Shown piece by piece: positions 53,201 to 61,138 of a stretch of DNA of 64,000 nt. The position numbers were made by a program, and so were the translations under genes. Source of the DNA: Streptomyces sp. NBC_00510. Lineage in GTDB: Bacteria > Actinomycetota > Actinomycetes > Streptomycetales > Streptomycetaceae. The stretch's first letter is position 1, and each line of letters begins with the position of its first letter. The notes under the pieces are model-generated. The model had not been told where the DNA came from, ran no database searches, and saw only the letters and a program-made list of their open reading frames with translations. The stretch covers positions 7,984,001-8,048,000 of the forward strand of contig CP107851.1 in NCBI GenBank assembly GCA_036013505.1, read 5' to 3'.

Positions 53201-56200
53201 CACCTTCACCACCACCGCATCGGCCGACCGGACGCCGTGGACGGCCTGGACCCAGGAGGACGACCCTGGCGGGACCAAGCCGACGGCCTCCACCCTCCCC
53301 CCGCTCACCGCGCACCGGATCAAGACCAGCAGCTCCCGCGAGTACGAACTCCTCGCCAACGGCACCTGGCGTCACACCACGACCGACACCGGGTACGACG
53401 GCCAGGGCCGCGTCTCGACCGTCAACGGCCACGGTGACGGGACGGATCCGGCTCAGGAGAAGTGCGCCACCACCACCTACGCGAGCCCGCCCGCGTCGAA
53501 CACGATGATGCTGTCCTACGCGGACCGGGTCACCTCGGTGCTCGGAGGATGCGCCACCGCACCCGGCGCGACCACGCTGCTGACGGACAAGAAGATCTAC
53601 TACGCGGGCGACGGGACGCCCGCCGCACTCGGCACCTTCGGCCAGGTCACCGCGGCCGGCCAGGTCACCGGCACCCAGACCGCCACGGGCTTCACCGGCA
53701 CCACGGAGAACTGGCAGACGACCTCCGCGATGAAGTACGACGGAGGCGGCCGGATCACCGACGCCTACGACGCCACGGGGCAGAAGACCCACACCGACTT
53801 CACCCCGGCGTGGAGCGGTTCCGGCGGCAACACCGACGCCACGGCCAAGGTCTCCGTCAACAGCCAGGGCTGGGAGGTCAAGTCCACCCTCGACGCGCTC
53901 CGCGGCCTGCCCCTGCAGAACACCGACGCCAACGGCCGCAAGACGGACATGACCTACGACGCGCTCGGCCGGCGCACCGCGGTGTGGCTGCCCGGCCGGG
54001 ACAAGGCGGCCGGGCAGAGCGCGGACCGGACCTTCGCGTACGCGATCAACCCGGGCGCCGTGCCGGCACCCGGCGGCACGATCACCCAGCCGGGTGCGCC
54101 GTCCACGGTCACCTCCAGGACGCTGCGCGAGGACGGCACCTACGCCACCTCGATCACGATCTACGACGGCATGCTGCAGCCGCGGCAGACCCAGTCCACC
54201 GCCATGGGCGACTCCAACTCCGGCCGGGTCATCTCGGACACCTTCTACGACTCGCACGGCTGGCAGACCGCGTCGTACTCGGCGTACTCCGAGCCGGACA
54301 ACTTCCCCTCCACCACGCTGTACGCGGCCAACGAGAACCAGATCCCCGCCGAGACCACCACGACCTACGACGGTCAGGGCCGCCCGCTCAGGGAGACCCT
54401 GTGGCACCAGGCCGTCGAGCAGTGGCACGGTTCCACCGCCTATCCCGGCGCGGACGAGGTCGACACCACGGCGCCGGCCGGCGGGCGTTCCACCGCGTCC
54501 TTCACCAACGCCGTCGGCCAGACGGTCAGGACCGTGGTGAAGAACTCCGGCAGCACCGTCACCCTGACGGGAGGCTCGGTGATCCCCTCGGGGACCTCAC
54601 TGACCTCGGACAGCGTGCGCCTGGCGATGCAGGCCGACGGCAACCTGGTGCTCTCCGCCCTCGCGACGGGCAAGACGATCTGGTCGTCCGGCACCGGCGG
54701 TAACACCGGTGCCTGGGCCAGGTTCGGCACGGACGGCAACCTGGTCGTCTACAGCACCGCGGCCGCCCAGCTGTGGACCACGGGCCTGACGGCCGTGACC
54801 GGCGCCACGTTCCAGGTGCGCAACGACTCCACCGCCGCGGTCGTCGCCTCCAACGGCTCCACCGTGCTGTGGAAGCAGGGCACCGCGAACGCCGTCGCGT
54901 CCGCCGACGCCACCACGCGCTACACCTACACCCCTGCGGGCCAGATCGACTCGATCAAGGACAACGCCGGCAACTCCTGGTCGTACACCTACAACCTGCT
55001 CGGCCAGAAGAAGTCACAGACCGATCCGAACACCGGCACCACCACGTTCGACAAGTACGACGTGGCGGGCAACCTGCTGCAGACCACCGACCCGCGCGGC
55101 CAGGTGCTCTCCTACACCTACGACTGGGACAACCGCCCCACCGCCGAGTACGCCGCCGCCTGGTCCGCCACTCCGGACCAGTCGAAACTGCTCGCCTCCC
55201 GGATCTACGACACCTTGGAGAAGGGTTACGAGACCTCCGCCACGCGCTATGTGGGCGGCGCCTCCGGCAGCGCCTACACCCAGGCGGTCACGGGTTACAA
55301 CACCGCTTACCAGCCCCAGGGCACCACGCTGACGGTCCCGGCCTCCGACGGGTTCGCGGCCGCCGGCCAGAGCACCGCTCCGACCAGCGGCACGGTCACC
55401 TACACCTCCACCTCCGCCTACACGCCCAACGTGGGCCTGCTCTCGACGATCCACTACCAGGCGGACGGCCATCTGCCCGCCGAGGACATCGACTACGGCT
55501 ACACCCAGCAGGGCAACCTCGACGGCATCGGCGGGTTCATCAACAGCGCCAACACGCCCGCCTATCTCGACGCCACGGTCCACGACGCCTTCGGGCGGCC
55601 GCTGCAGGCCAACTACGGCCCGGTCGGCAAGGAACTGGCGACCTTCGCCCAGTACGACGCCACCACCGGGCGGGTCACCCAGACCAGCAGCATGCTGCAG
55701 ACGTCCACTACCGCCCTGGACGTCGTCAACCTGCGATACAACCAGGCCGGCGAACTCACGGCGATCGACGACCTGCAGAACGACACCTCCCACGACACCC
55801 AGTGCTTCACCTACGACTCCTTCCAGCGGCTGACCGCCGCGTGGACGGACACCGCGGGCATCACCACGCCCGCCACCGCCCCTGTCGGCGCCGTCGGCGG
55901 CTGCACCTCCGCCGCGGTGCAGACCACGACCGCGTCGCCGATCCGGACCACGACCGTCGGCGGCCCGGCGCCCTACTGGCAGACCTACACCTACGACCAA
56001 CTCGGCGACCGCGTCGGGATGGTCAACCACGACACCACCGGCAACGCCCTCAACGACACCACCCAGGCCATCACCTACCCGGGCACCGACGGCACCGTCG
56101 CCGCCACCCTGCCCGACCAGGCGGGCGCCGCGACCACCACCAACCCGGGCACCGGCACCGCGACCACCACCTCCACGTACGCCGACCCGGCCTACGGCAA

Positions 56201-58724
56201 CGTGAACGCCGGCGACACCATCAGCCGGAAGGTCACGTCCACCGGCCCGCTGTCCACCGGCTTCACCATCTCCGGCGGCGGCAAGCGGTGCATCGACGAC
56301 GCGGGCGGGTCGACCACGGCCGGCACCAAGGTGCAGATCTCCACCTGCAGCGGATCCACGAGCCAGAAGTGGACGATCGGCACGGACGGAACGGTGAAGG
56401 TCCTCGGCATGTGCCTGGACACCGTCGGCAACGCGACCACAGCGGGCACCCTCGTGGTGATCGACACCTGCAAGACCGACGCCACCCAGAAGTGGAAGGT
56501 CACCACCACCGGAACCCTGGTCAGCAACGCCAACAGCGCGGTCTGCCTGACCGACCCGGGGGCCTCCGCCACCAACGGCACCCAGCTGACCATCGCCGCC
56601 TGCGGCGGCAGCGGCCAGACCTGGGCCGGCGCGGCGGGCGGCGCGATCCCGGCCGGCCAGAGCCAGACCTTCACCTACGACGCGGAAGGCCGCACGGCCA
56701 CCGTCACCACGACGTCCGGCACCCACTCCAACACGAGCAAGTACCTGTACGACGCCCAAGGTGACCTGCTGGAGCAGACCTCCGCGGTCGACGGCGCCGA
56801 CAAGACCCGCGTCCTCTACCTCTTCGGCGGTGCCGAGCAGATCACGCTCAACGTCACCGCCAAGACCTGGACCGGACTGCGGAACGTCACGGGCCCGGAC
56901 GGCACCACCGTCACCCGCTCCAGCAGCGGCACGGTCAGCTACGAGGTGGCCAACGGCCAGGGTACGGCCGTCACCGCGATCGACGCCTCCACGCTGGCGG
57001 TCAGCCGACGCTCCTACGACCCCTGGGGCAACCCGCGCGGTACCAAGCCCGGCTCCTGGGTGGCACCGGACGAGAACCACGGTTTCCTCGGCCAACCCGC
57101 CGACGCCACGACCGGGCTCAACCTCCTGGGCGCCCGCAACTACGACCCCCTCCTCGGCCGCTTCCTGACCCCCGACCCCGTCTTCGAACCGGGCGACCCC
57201 AACCAGATGGGCGGTTACACCTACGCCGGCGACAACCCGGCGAGCGGCGCGGACCCGAGCGGCCTGATGCTGGCAGCGGCCGACGGCGGTGGCGGCGGCT
57301 GTGACTCCAAGTGCATGGCCAACATCAGCAAGTCGGACAGCAGCACCTCGAGCGGCAAGAAGAAGCAGCACCACGGGGGCTGCCACGGCTTCTGGGGATG
57401 CGCCGGGCACTACTTCAAGAAGTCCCTGCCCGTGGTCGAGGTCGTCGTCACCGTGGTGGTCGTGGTCGTCGCCGTGGCGGTGGTTGCGTCTGCCTGCGCC
57501 GGAACCGTGGTGGCCGCCCCCGCCTGCATCATCGGGATGGGCGAGGGCGCCGGGATGATCGGCGGAATGTTCGGCGGCGACTGCGCCGCCATGGGCTGCG
57601 CCGGAGGGGGAGGCTTCCACGCGGAGGAAGGCGAGTCACCACCCGCCGGAGGCGGCACCGACGCCGCCCCCAAGGCCGCGGCGGAACCGGCCCCTCACGA
57701 CGCCACCGGCAGTTCCGGCGGATCCGGCGACGCCGCGGCCGCCTCGAGCGCCGGCAAGGAATCCGCGAGCGATTCGGCCGGCACCAACGCGGCCAAGCCC
57801 AAGAAGTCCAGCTCCCAGGACGAGGCTGCGGGCGCACAGAAGGCCGCCGCCACATCCGACAAGCCGAGCACCGGCAACTCGGGTACCGAGACGCCCACGC
57901 AGTGCAGCTTCGCGCCGGACACGCCCGTCCTCATGGCAGGCGGCAAGTCCAAGGCGATCGGCAAGATCAGGACCGGTGACAAGGTCGAGGCCGCCAACGC
58001 CCGGACCGGCAAGCACGCCGGCCCCCGCGAGGTCGTCGCGACCCTCGTCCACCACGACAAGGACCTGGTCGACGTCACGGTCCGCACCGGCCGCCGCCAC
58101 ACGGCGACGCTCCACACGACCTCCGAGCACCCCTTCTGGGACGCCACCACCCACACGTGGGTTCCCGCGGCCAAACTCAGGGCCGGCCACGCCCTCACCA
58201 CGGTGGACGGCCACCACGTCCTGGTCGCCAAGGTCAGGGTGACCCCGGGTACGGCCGACCGGTACAACCTCACGGTCCGCGAACTGCACACGTACTACGT
58301 GCTGGTGGGCTCGATTCCCGTGCTCGTGCACAACGCGTGCGGTGATCCCATCAGTCCGGATGTCCCGACCAGGGCGCCCGCCGCCGTCGGTAGCGGCGCT
58401 CCTGTCAGCACGAACTATCGAGATAACTTCTTCAACGCAAATCCGAGCGTGAAGGAGAGTGATGGGTACTGGGTTCATCATGCCGTGGAGCGCCAGGCGC
58501 TCAAGAAATATCCCGGACTCTTCACGATTGATGAGCTGAACGCTCCTGAAAATCTGCGTGGAATTCCAAGCAGCGTCAACAGCGATCTCCATCTGAGTCG
58601 CATACGGATTCTGTGGAATGGATTCTATTCGGCGAATCCAACGGCCACGAGGCAGCAGGTCTTGGACTATGCGACGTTCATTGACGACTTCCTTGGTGGG
58701 GAATTCGAACCGAGAGTTCGCTGA
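50262..58724 (+). CDS. Giant secreted RHS polymorphic toxin with lectin domains, Hint and HNH-like C-terminal toxin
   Basis: About 2820 residues. A signal peptide (SGRRRWFAGVWHRTFLGK, then a long hydrophobic core) directs export. A large beta domain with YDSQSVDGETSARNSQASWV leads to YD/RHS repeats. A bulb-type (mannose-binding-like) lectin domain lies at about 1428-1543 (MQADGNLVLS, FGTDGNLVVYS). A ricin-B-like domain with QKW repeats is at about 2001-2127. The RHS core (GLNLLGARNYDPLLGRFLTPDP) is at about 2272-2334. A hydrophobic segment follows at 2384-2440. A Hint domain runs from Cys2548 (CSFAPDTPVL) to the HN junction at Asn2691 (VHNAC). The last ~129 residues are the toxin: GYWVHHAVE (His2739, His2740) and NSDLHLSRIR (Asn2773, His2777) suggest an HNH/EndoVII-like nuclease. 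The GTG has GGGGGG upstream; an in-frame ATG at 50223 lacks a site. Confidence 0.9.
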   Translation: MSGRRRWFAGVWHRTFLGKLGLWTIPVALFALLLPVTIATGLGTPGFFPLHTDDAFGRHGGFHFEGSVWNPKAVADVPAVGGHGLHAKVAGQPRGYKALGNYRAQPPVWPKPGTATVVLDSHSAAKPVKAGELPVWVASAGEGEGTGEVRVRTASHTQTLRAGANGMLLGITPSRATAARSRVRVVVDYAGIARAYGGGFGSRLQLVQLPACALTTPSLPACRKRTPLRFTNRAGAEQLTATVTLGSAPADEPEDETDGDADGDADGPRTMSAHTAPMAADTGTTALAVTSGNSGSQGDYAATTLSGAGTWQASATGSFTYAYPISVPAAIGGNAPSVGLSYDSQSVDGETSARNSQASWVGDGWSYQVGYVERGYRACGSLLDSDGDKILKGSGDECWGGDNATLSFGAHSGVLVPDGADPSVPGELKQWRLQGDDGTLVQELSGAANGLQDGVYYRVLTADGTAAYFGADHSPSGPGTGATMPSNPGDPSTHSAWGVPVLHPRSSDPCHDSAKGKASTCDKPEGWRWNLDFVVSPTGFVQRYDYTTESNYYDLGGGQAADGDTGTLTAYTRGGALTLISYGYTLSDEQAGRTAAAQVDFGLAQRCQTTSTFTDCSASNLKDNTATHWPDVPWDLHCDSTDSTKLPDGATDVPDDVCITAGPSFWTTTRLDSITTKVHVKATDQLTAVDTYQLGQVYSDAGGTVDPVTGTTVDPKDAGMLQAVMWLQSVRHTGKDTYGNGNSDIALNQVSFTGTEIDNRVDDDSPSAPPLYRPRISSIQTETGESIAVEYNAEPCAGRTLSMSQADSNTNSCYPVYWTVPGASKPIPDWFNKVTVNSVAVSDLTIAGQYKPDARNNPAGSETQVSRYSYAGPAWHRDDSDLTDDQYRTWDQFRGFRTVTVQTGQAPEPVTQQTTTYLQGMNGDYKADGTRRSVTVDAKVGGSTVLSVPDDDQLAGTTLQDDSYTEAGGTVGSVSINGPFTFTTTASADRTPWTAWTQEDDPGGTKPTASTLPPLTAHRIKTSSSREYELLANGTWRHTTTDTGYDGQGRVSTVNGHGDGTDPAQEKCATTTYASPPASNTMMLSYADRVTSVLGGCATAPGATTLLTDKKIYYAGDGTPAALGTFGQVTAAGQVTGTQTATGFTGTTENWQTTSAMKYDGGGRITDAYDATGQKTHTDFTPAWSGSGGNTDATAKVSVNSQGWEVKSTLDALRGLPLQNTDANGRKTDMTYDALGRRTAVWLPGRDKAAGQSADRTFAYAINPGAVPAPGGTITQPGAPSTVTSRTLREDGTYATSITIYDGMLQPRQTQSTAMGDSNSGRVISDTFYDSHGWQTASYSAYSEPDNFPSTTLYAANENQIPAETTTTYDGQGRPLRETLWHQAVEQWHGSTAYPGADEVDTTAPAGGRSTASFTNAVGQTVRTVVKNSGSTVTLTGGSVIPSGTSLTSDSVRLAMQADGNLVLSALATGKTIWSSGTGGNTGAWARFGTDGNLVVYSTAAAQLWTTGLTAVTGATFQVRNDSTAAVVASNGSTVLWKQGTANAVASADATTRYTYTPAGQIDSIKDNAGNSWSYTYNLLGQKKSQTDPNTGTTTFDKYDVAGNLLQTTDPRGQVLSYTYDWDNRPTAEYAAAWSATPDQSKLLASRIYDTLEKGYETSATRYVGGASGSAYTQAVTGYNTAYQPQGTTLTVPASDGFAAAGQSTAPTSGTVTYTSTSAYTPNVGLLSTIHYQADGHLPAEDIDYGYTQQGNLDGIGGFINSANTPAYLDATVHDAFGRPLQANYGPVGKELATFAQYDATTGRVTQTSSMLQTSTTALDVVNLRYNQAGELTAIDDLQNDTSHDTQCFTYDSFQRLTAAWTDTAGITTPATAPVGAVGGCTSAAVQTTTASPIRTTTVGGPAPYWQTYTYDQLGDRVGMVNHDTTGNALNDTTQAITYPGTDGTVAATLPDQAGAATTTNPGTGTATTTSTYADPAYGNVNAGDTISRKVTSTGPLSTGFTISGGGKRCIDDAGGSTTAGTKVQISTCSGSTSQKWTIGTDGTVKVLGMCLDTVGNATTAGTLVVIDTCKTDATQKWKVTTTGTLVSNANSAVCLTDPGASATNGTQLTIAACGGSGQTWAGAAGGAIPAGQSQTFTYDAEGRTATVTTTSGTHSNTSKYLYDAQGDLLEQTSAVDGADKTRVLYLFGGAEQITLNVTAKTWTGLRNVTGPDGTTVTRSSSGTVSYEVANGQGTAVTAIDASTLAVSRRSYDPWGNPRGTKPGSWVAPDENHGFLGQPADATTGLNLLGARNYDPLLGRFLTPDPVFEPGDPNQMGGYTYAGDNPASGADPSGLMLAAADGGGGGCDSKCMANISKSDSSTSSGKKKQHHGGCHGFWGCAGHYFKKSLPVVEVVVTVVVVVVAVAVVASACAGTVVAAPACIIGMGEGAGMIGGMFGGDCAAMGCAGGGGFHAEEGESPPAGGGTDAAPKAAAEPAPHDATGSSGGSGDAAAASSAGKESASDSAGTNAAKPKKSSSQDEAAGAQKAAATSDKPSTGNSGTETPTQCSFAPDTPVLMAGGKSKAIGKIRTGDKVEAANARTGKHAGPREVVATLVHHDKDLVDVTVRTGRRHTATLHTTSEHPFWDATTHTWVPAAKLRAGHALTTVDGHHVLVAKVRVTPGTADRYNLTVRELHTYYVLVGSIPVLVHNACGDPISPDVPTRAPAAVGSGAPVSTNYRDNFFNANPSVKESDGYWVHHAVERQALKKYPGLFTIDELNAPENLRGIPSSVNSDLHLSRIRILWNGFYSANPTATRQQVLDYATFIDDFLGGEFEPRVR

Positions 58725-58752
58725 CCATTCGGATGTCGCCGACCGGCTCTTT

Positions 58753-58805
58753 CATCCGACCTCGTCCCGCCTCGGTGTGGCTTAGAGGCGGGGCGAGGTC
58801 GGATG
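58753..58805 (+). terminator. Strong terminator between RHS toxin and immunity gene
   Basis: CATCCGACCTCGTCCCGCCTC (58753-58773) pairs with GAGGCGGGGCGAGGTCGGATG (58785-58805) over 21 bp, with one U-G wobble and an 11-nt loop, followed by a TTGTAT stretch. It is the most classical intrinsic terminator in the window. It lies 28 bp after the toxin stop and 48 bp before the immunity gene, which suggests that the latter has its own promoter or depends on read-through. Confidence 0.78.
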
Positions 58806-58853
58806 TTGTATCCTGACGTCGCAGGACGGGAAATCGAGTGAAGGGGAATTCTT

Positions 58854-59294
58854 ATGTGGAGAGAGTTGGCCACAGAGGCTTATGCCGGAGCGAGGTTCAA
58901 GGACCCGGTACTCCCTGCTGGCCTTGACGAAGCCGAACGTTTGCTGGGGGAGTCCATTCCGGTGGAGCTCAAGGGCCTCCTTGCCGAGACGGATGGGATT
59001 GTGGGGCAAACGAGTTCAGATGCCGTCTGGTCGCTGGAGAGGATCGTCCAGGGGAACCTGAAATTTCGGCAGAGTAGTTCCTTCGCCGAGCTCTATATGC
59101 CCTTTGATTCCTTTCTCTTCTTCGGCGATAACGGCGGCGGGGACCAGTTTGCCTTCGTGCTCCACCCCGCCAGGGCGGATATTTTCGTATGGCAGCACGA
59201 GAGTGATAGTCGTAAGTGGGTCGCGAACGGCCTGGGAGATTACCTTGCTCGCCGCCTCCGCGAAGGCGGAGATGATTGGTACGAAAACTACTAG
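58854..59294 (+). CDS. SUKH (SMI1/KNR4) immunity protein
   Basis: Cytoplasmic protein of 146 residues in the SUKH superfamily, typical immunity partners of polymorphic toxins. Diagnostic segments are LDEAERLLGESIPVELKGLLAETDGI, then LYMPFDSFLFFGDNGGGDQFAFVL and VWQHESDSRKWVANGLGDYL. It follows the RHS toxin directly, so it presumably binds and neutralises that toxin's C-terminal domain. AAGGGG lies ahead of the ATG. Codon use and base composition are far lower in GC than in the flanking genome, matching the toxin tip and marking a transferred module. Confidence 0.88.
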   Translation: MWRELATEAYAGARFKDPVLPAGLDEAERLLGESIPVELKGLLAETDGIVGQTSSDAVWSLERIVQGNLKFRQSSSFAELYMPFDSFLFFGDNGGGDQFAFVLHPARADIFVWQHESDSRKWVANGLGDYLARRLREGGDDWYENY

Positions 59295-59309
59295 CCAAGG
59301 AGAGGTTCG

Positions 59310-59489
59310 GTGGGCGAGGTTGGGTGCGTCGATCTCGATAAGCCGCAAATATATTCACGTCGACAGTCGGCGGAACTAGCGGCACGTGTCGAGAAAACTG
59401 CGAAAAGCATCTTTTTATCCCGTTCGGGTGCTGGGGCCAGGGCGTATGCCATCGAGTTGCGCTGTGACGTGCAAAGCATTTACGGGTGA
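59310..59489 (+). CDS. Small 59-residue protein after the immunity gene
   Basis: Unrecognised, 59 residues. It starts GTG with an excellent ribosome site AAGGAGAGG ending 4 nt before, and 15 nt after the immunity stop, so it is probably in the same operon. The sequence opens MGEVGCVDLDKPQIYSRRQS and continues through a basic, helical middle with an AARVEKTAKSIFL segment to SIYG. Third-codon positions are AT-rich as in the immunity gene. It might be the remnant C-terminus of an older RHS toxin or an orphan immunity gene; I cannot assign it. Confidence 0.55.
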   Translation: MGEVGCVDLDKPQIYSRRQSAELAARVEKTAKSIFLSRSGAGARAYAIELRCDVQSIYG

Positions 59490-59504
59490 TCGAAGGGGGT
59501 TGTG

Positions 59505-59708
59505 ATGGCGTATCTTCTTACGGGATTTCTCGGCTTGCTCGCCGGGGCGCGGGCGCTTGGTCTGCGGCGGCGGCAGATGGGCGCGGAGGCCGTGCCATCC
59601 GCGCTGGTAATCCTGCGGCCGGCGGTTCTTGGGGTGCTCGGCTGGATCGCCCTCGGGGGCGGGCTGTTTCTGCTGGCCGGTGGGATCCTCGTGCTGGTGC
59701 AGGGCTGA
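59505..59708 (+). CDS. Small hydrophobic membrane protein
   Basis: 67 residues with two hydrophobic segments (YLLTGFLGLLAGARALGL and PAVLGVLGWIALGGGLFLLAGGILVLV) separated by a short charged part RRRQMGAEAVPS. AAGGGGG lies 5 nt before the ATG. It resembles small predicted actinobacterial membrane proteins. GC composition returns here to normal. Its link to the toxin region is not shown. Confidence 0.5.
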   Translation: MAYLLTGFLGLLAGARALGLRRRQMGAEAVPSALVILRPAVLGVLGWIALGGGLFLLAGGILVLVQG

Positions 59709-59875
59709 GCGTCGGCCGCGGCGTCCCTCGCGGGAACACACGGCCACCGCGCACTCCCCGAGGGGCCCGGCATGCTGGAGGCGACGCGCCGGGCTGCACG
59801 TCGGATACCCTGCAACGACGTGCGCGCACCGGCGCGCCGACCGACATCCGACCGCCCTAGGGGGAGGAAGCGGCC

Positions 59876-60529
59876 TTGCACGTCCAGGAGTGGCTCGGCA
59901 CGATCCCGCCGGTCAGCGTCTACCTGCTGGTGGGCTTGGTGATCGGCCTGGAGAGCCTGGGCATCCCGCTGCCGGGCGAGATCATCCTCGTCAGCTCGGC
60001 CCTGCTCGCCTCCCAGGGGCACGTGGACCCGTGGGTGGTCGGCGTCTGCGCCTCGGCGGGGGCGATCGTGGGCGACTCGATCGGCTACGCCATCGGCCGG
60101 CGGGGCGGCAGGCCGATGCTGGACCGGCTGGGGCGGCGCTTCCCCAAGCACTTCTCGCCGGCGCACATCGCGACCGCCGAGGCGTCGTTCACGCGCTGGG
60201 GCATGTGGGCGGTGTTCTTCGGGCGCTTCGTGGCGCTGCTGCGGATCTTCGCCGGCCCGCTGTCGGGCGTGCTGAAGATGCCGTACTGGAAGTTCCTGGT
60301 CGCCAACGTCCTCGGCGGCATCGTGTGGGCGGGCGGCACCACGGCCGTCATCTACTACGTGGGCATCGTCGCCGAGCCGTGGCTCAAGCGCTTCTCCTGG
60401 ATCGGCCTGGCGGCCGCCGTGCTGATCGGCCTCGGCTCGTTCCTCGTCGTGCGGCGCCGGGCCAAGGCCGCGGCGAAGGCCCACGAGGCCGCGCCGGAGG
60501 CGGACGCCGTGGCGGCGGCCGCCGACTGA
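59876..60529 (+). CDS. DedA-family membrane protein
   Basis: Inner-membrane protein of 217 residues with about 5 helices of the DedA/VTT superfamily, thought to move lipids (undecaprenyl phosphate or phosphatidylethanolamine) across the membrane or support proton-motive force. Typical elements are LGIPLPGEIILVSSALLAS, CASAGAIVGDSIGYAIGRRGG, FGRFVALLRIFAGPLSGVLKM and FLVANVLGGIVWAGGTT. The start is TTG with GAGGAA 6 nt before. A TVP38-type relative lies at 38561-39235. Confidence 0.9.
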   Translation: MHVQEWLGTIPPVSVYLLVGLVIGLESLGIPLPGEIILVSSALLASQGHVDPWVVGVCASAGAIVGDSIGYAIGRRGGRPMLDRLGRRFPKHFSPAHIATAEASFTRWGMWAVFFGRFVALLRIFAGPLSGVLKMPYWKFLVANVLGGIVWAGGTTAVIYYVGIVAEPWLKRFSWIGLAAAVLIGLGSFLVVRRRAKAAAKAHEAAPEADAVAAAAD

Positions 60530-60548
60530 GCGGTCGGTCCCGGGGCGG

Positions 60549-61082
60549 TCAGTCCCGGGCGAAGGCGGCCCGGTGGGCGTCGGCGAGCCGGACGTAGTGC
60601 TCGGCGTTGATCCGGACCATCTCGCGCTCCTCGGTGGTCAGCTCACGGCGCACCTTCGCCGGTACGCCCGCCACCAGCGACCCCGGGGGCACCCGCATGC
60701 CCTGGGGGACGAGCGCGCCCGCCGCGACGAGCGAGCCGGTGCCGATGTGCGCGCCGTTGAGGACCGTGGCGCCCATGCCGACCAGCACGTCGTCCTCCAC
60801 GACGCAGCCGTGCAGCACCGCGTTGTGGCCCACCGTGACGCCCGCGCCGATCACCGCCGGGAACCCGGGGTCGGCGTGCACCGTGGAGTTGTCCTGGACG
60901 TTGCTGCCCTCGCCGACGCTGATCGACTCGCAGTCGCCGCGCAGCACCGTGTGGTACCAGACGCTCGCGCCGGCGGCCAGCGTCACGTCGCCCAGCACCA
61001 CCGAGGTCGGCGCGGTGAAGGCGGCGGGGTCCAGGTGGGGCGTACGCCCGGCGACGTCCGCGATCAAGGCTCTCTCCGTCAT
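60549..61082 (-). CDS. Gamma-class carbonic anhydrase-like hexapeptide protein
   Basis: Left-handed beta-helix protein of 177 residues like gamma carbonic anhydrases (YrdA/CaiE relatives). Ordered hexapeptide repeats run through VVLGDVTLAAGASVWYHTVLRG, NVQDNSTVHADPGF and VTVGHNAVLHGCVVEDDVLVGMGATV. The three zinc-binding histidines seem present (VHADPG, VGHNAVLHG), so metal binding is likely, though many such proteins lack CO2 hydration activity. The ATG at 61082 is used because GGTGA precedes it; a GTG three codons earlier is possible. It is divergent from the PsuG gene. Confidence 0.9.
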   Translation of the reverse strand: MTERALIADVAGRTPHLDPAAFTAPTSVVLGDVTLAAGASVWYHTVLRGDCESISVGEGSNVQDNSTVHADPGFPAVIGAGVTVGHNAVLHGCVVEDDVLVGMGATVLNGAHIGTGSLVAAGALVPQGMRVPPGSLVAGVPAKVRRELTTEEREMVRINAEHYVRLADAHRAAFARD

Positions 61083-61138
61083 GGGGATCACCGTAGTCCG
61101 GTGATTGCGCCCCTCGCGTGGCGGGTAGCGCGTACTGC

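Noticed and set aside
58332..59489. Prophage or integrase-bounded island for the low-GC segment
   Set aside because: I see no integrase, phage gene, tRNA end or att-type repeat; local recombination of the toxin tip is simpler.
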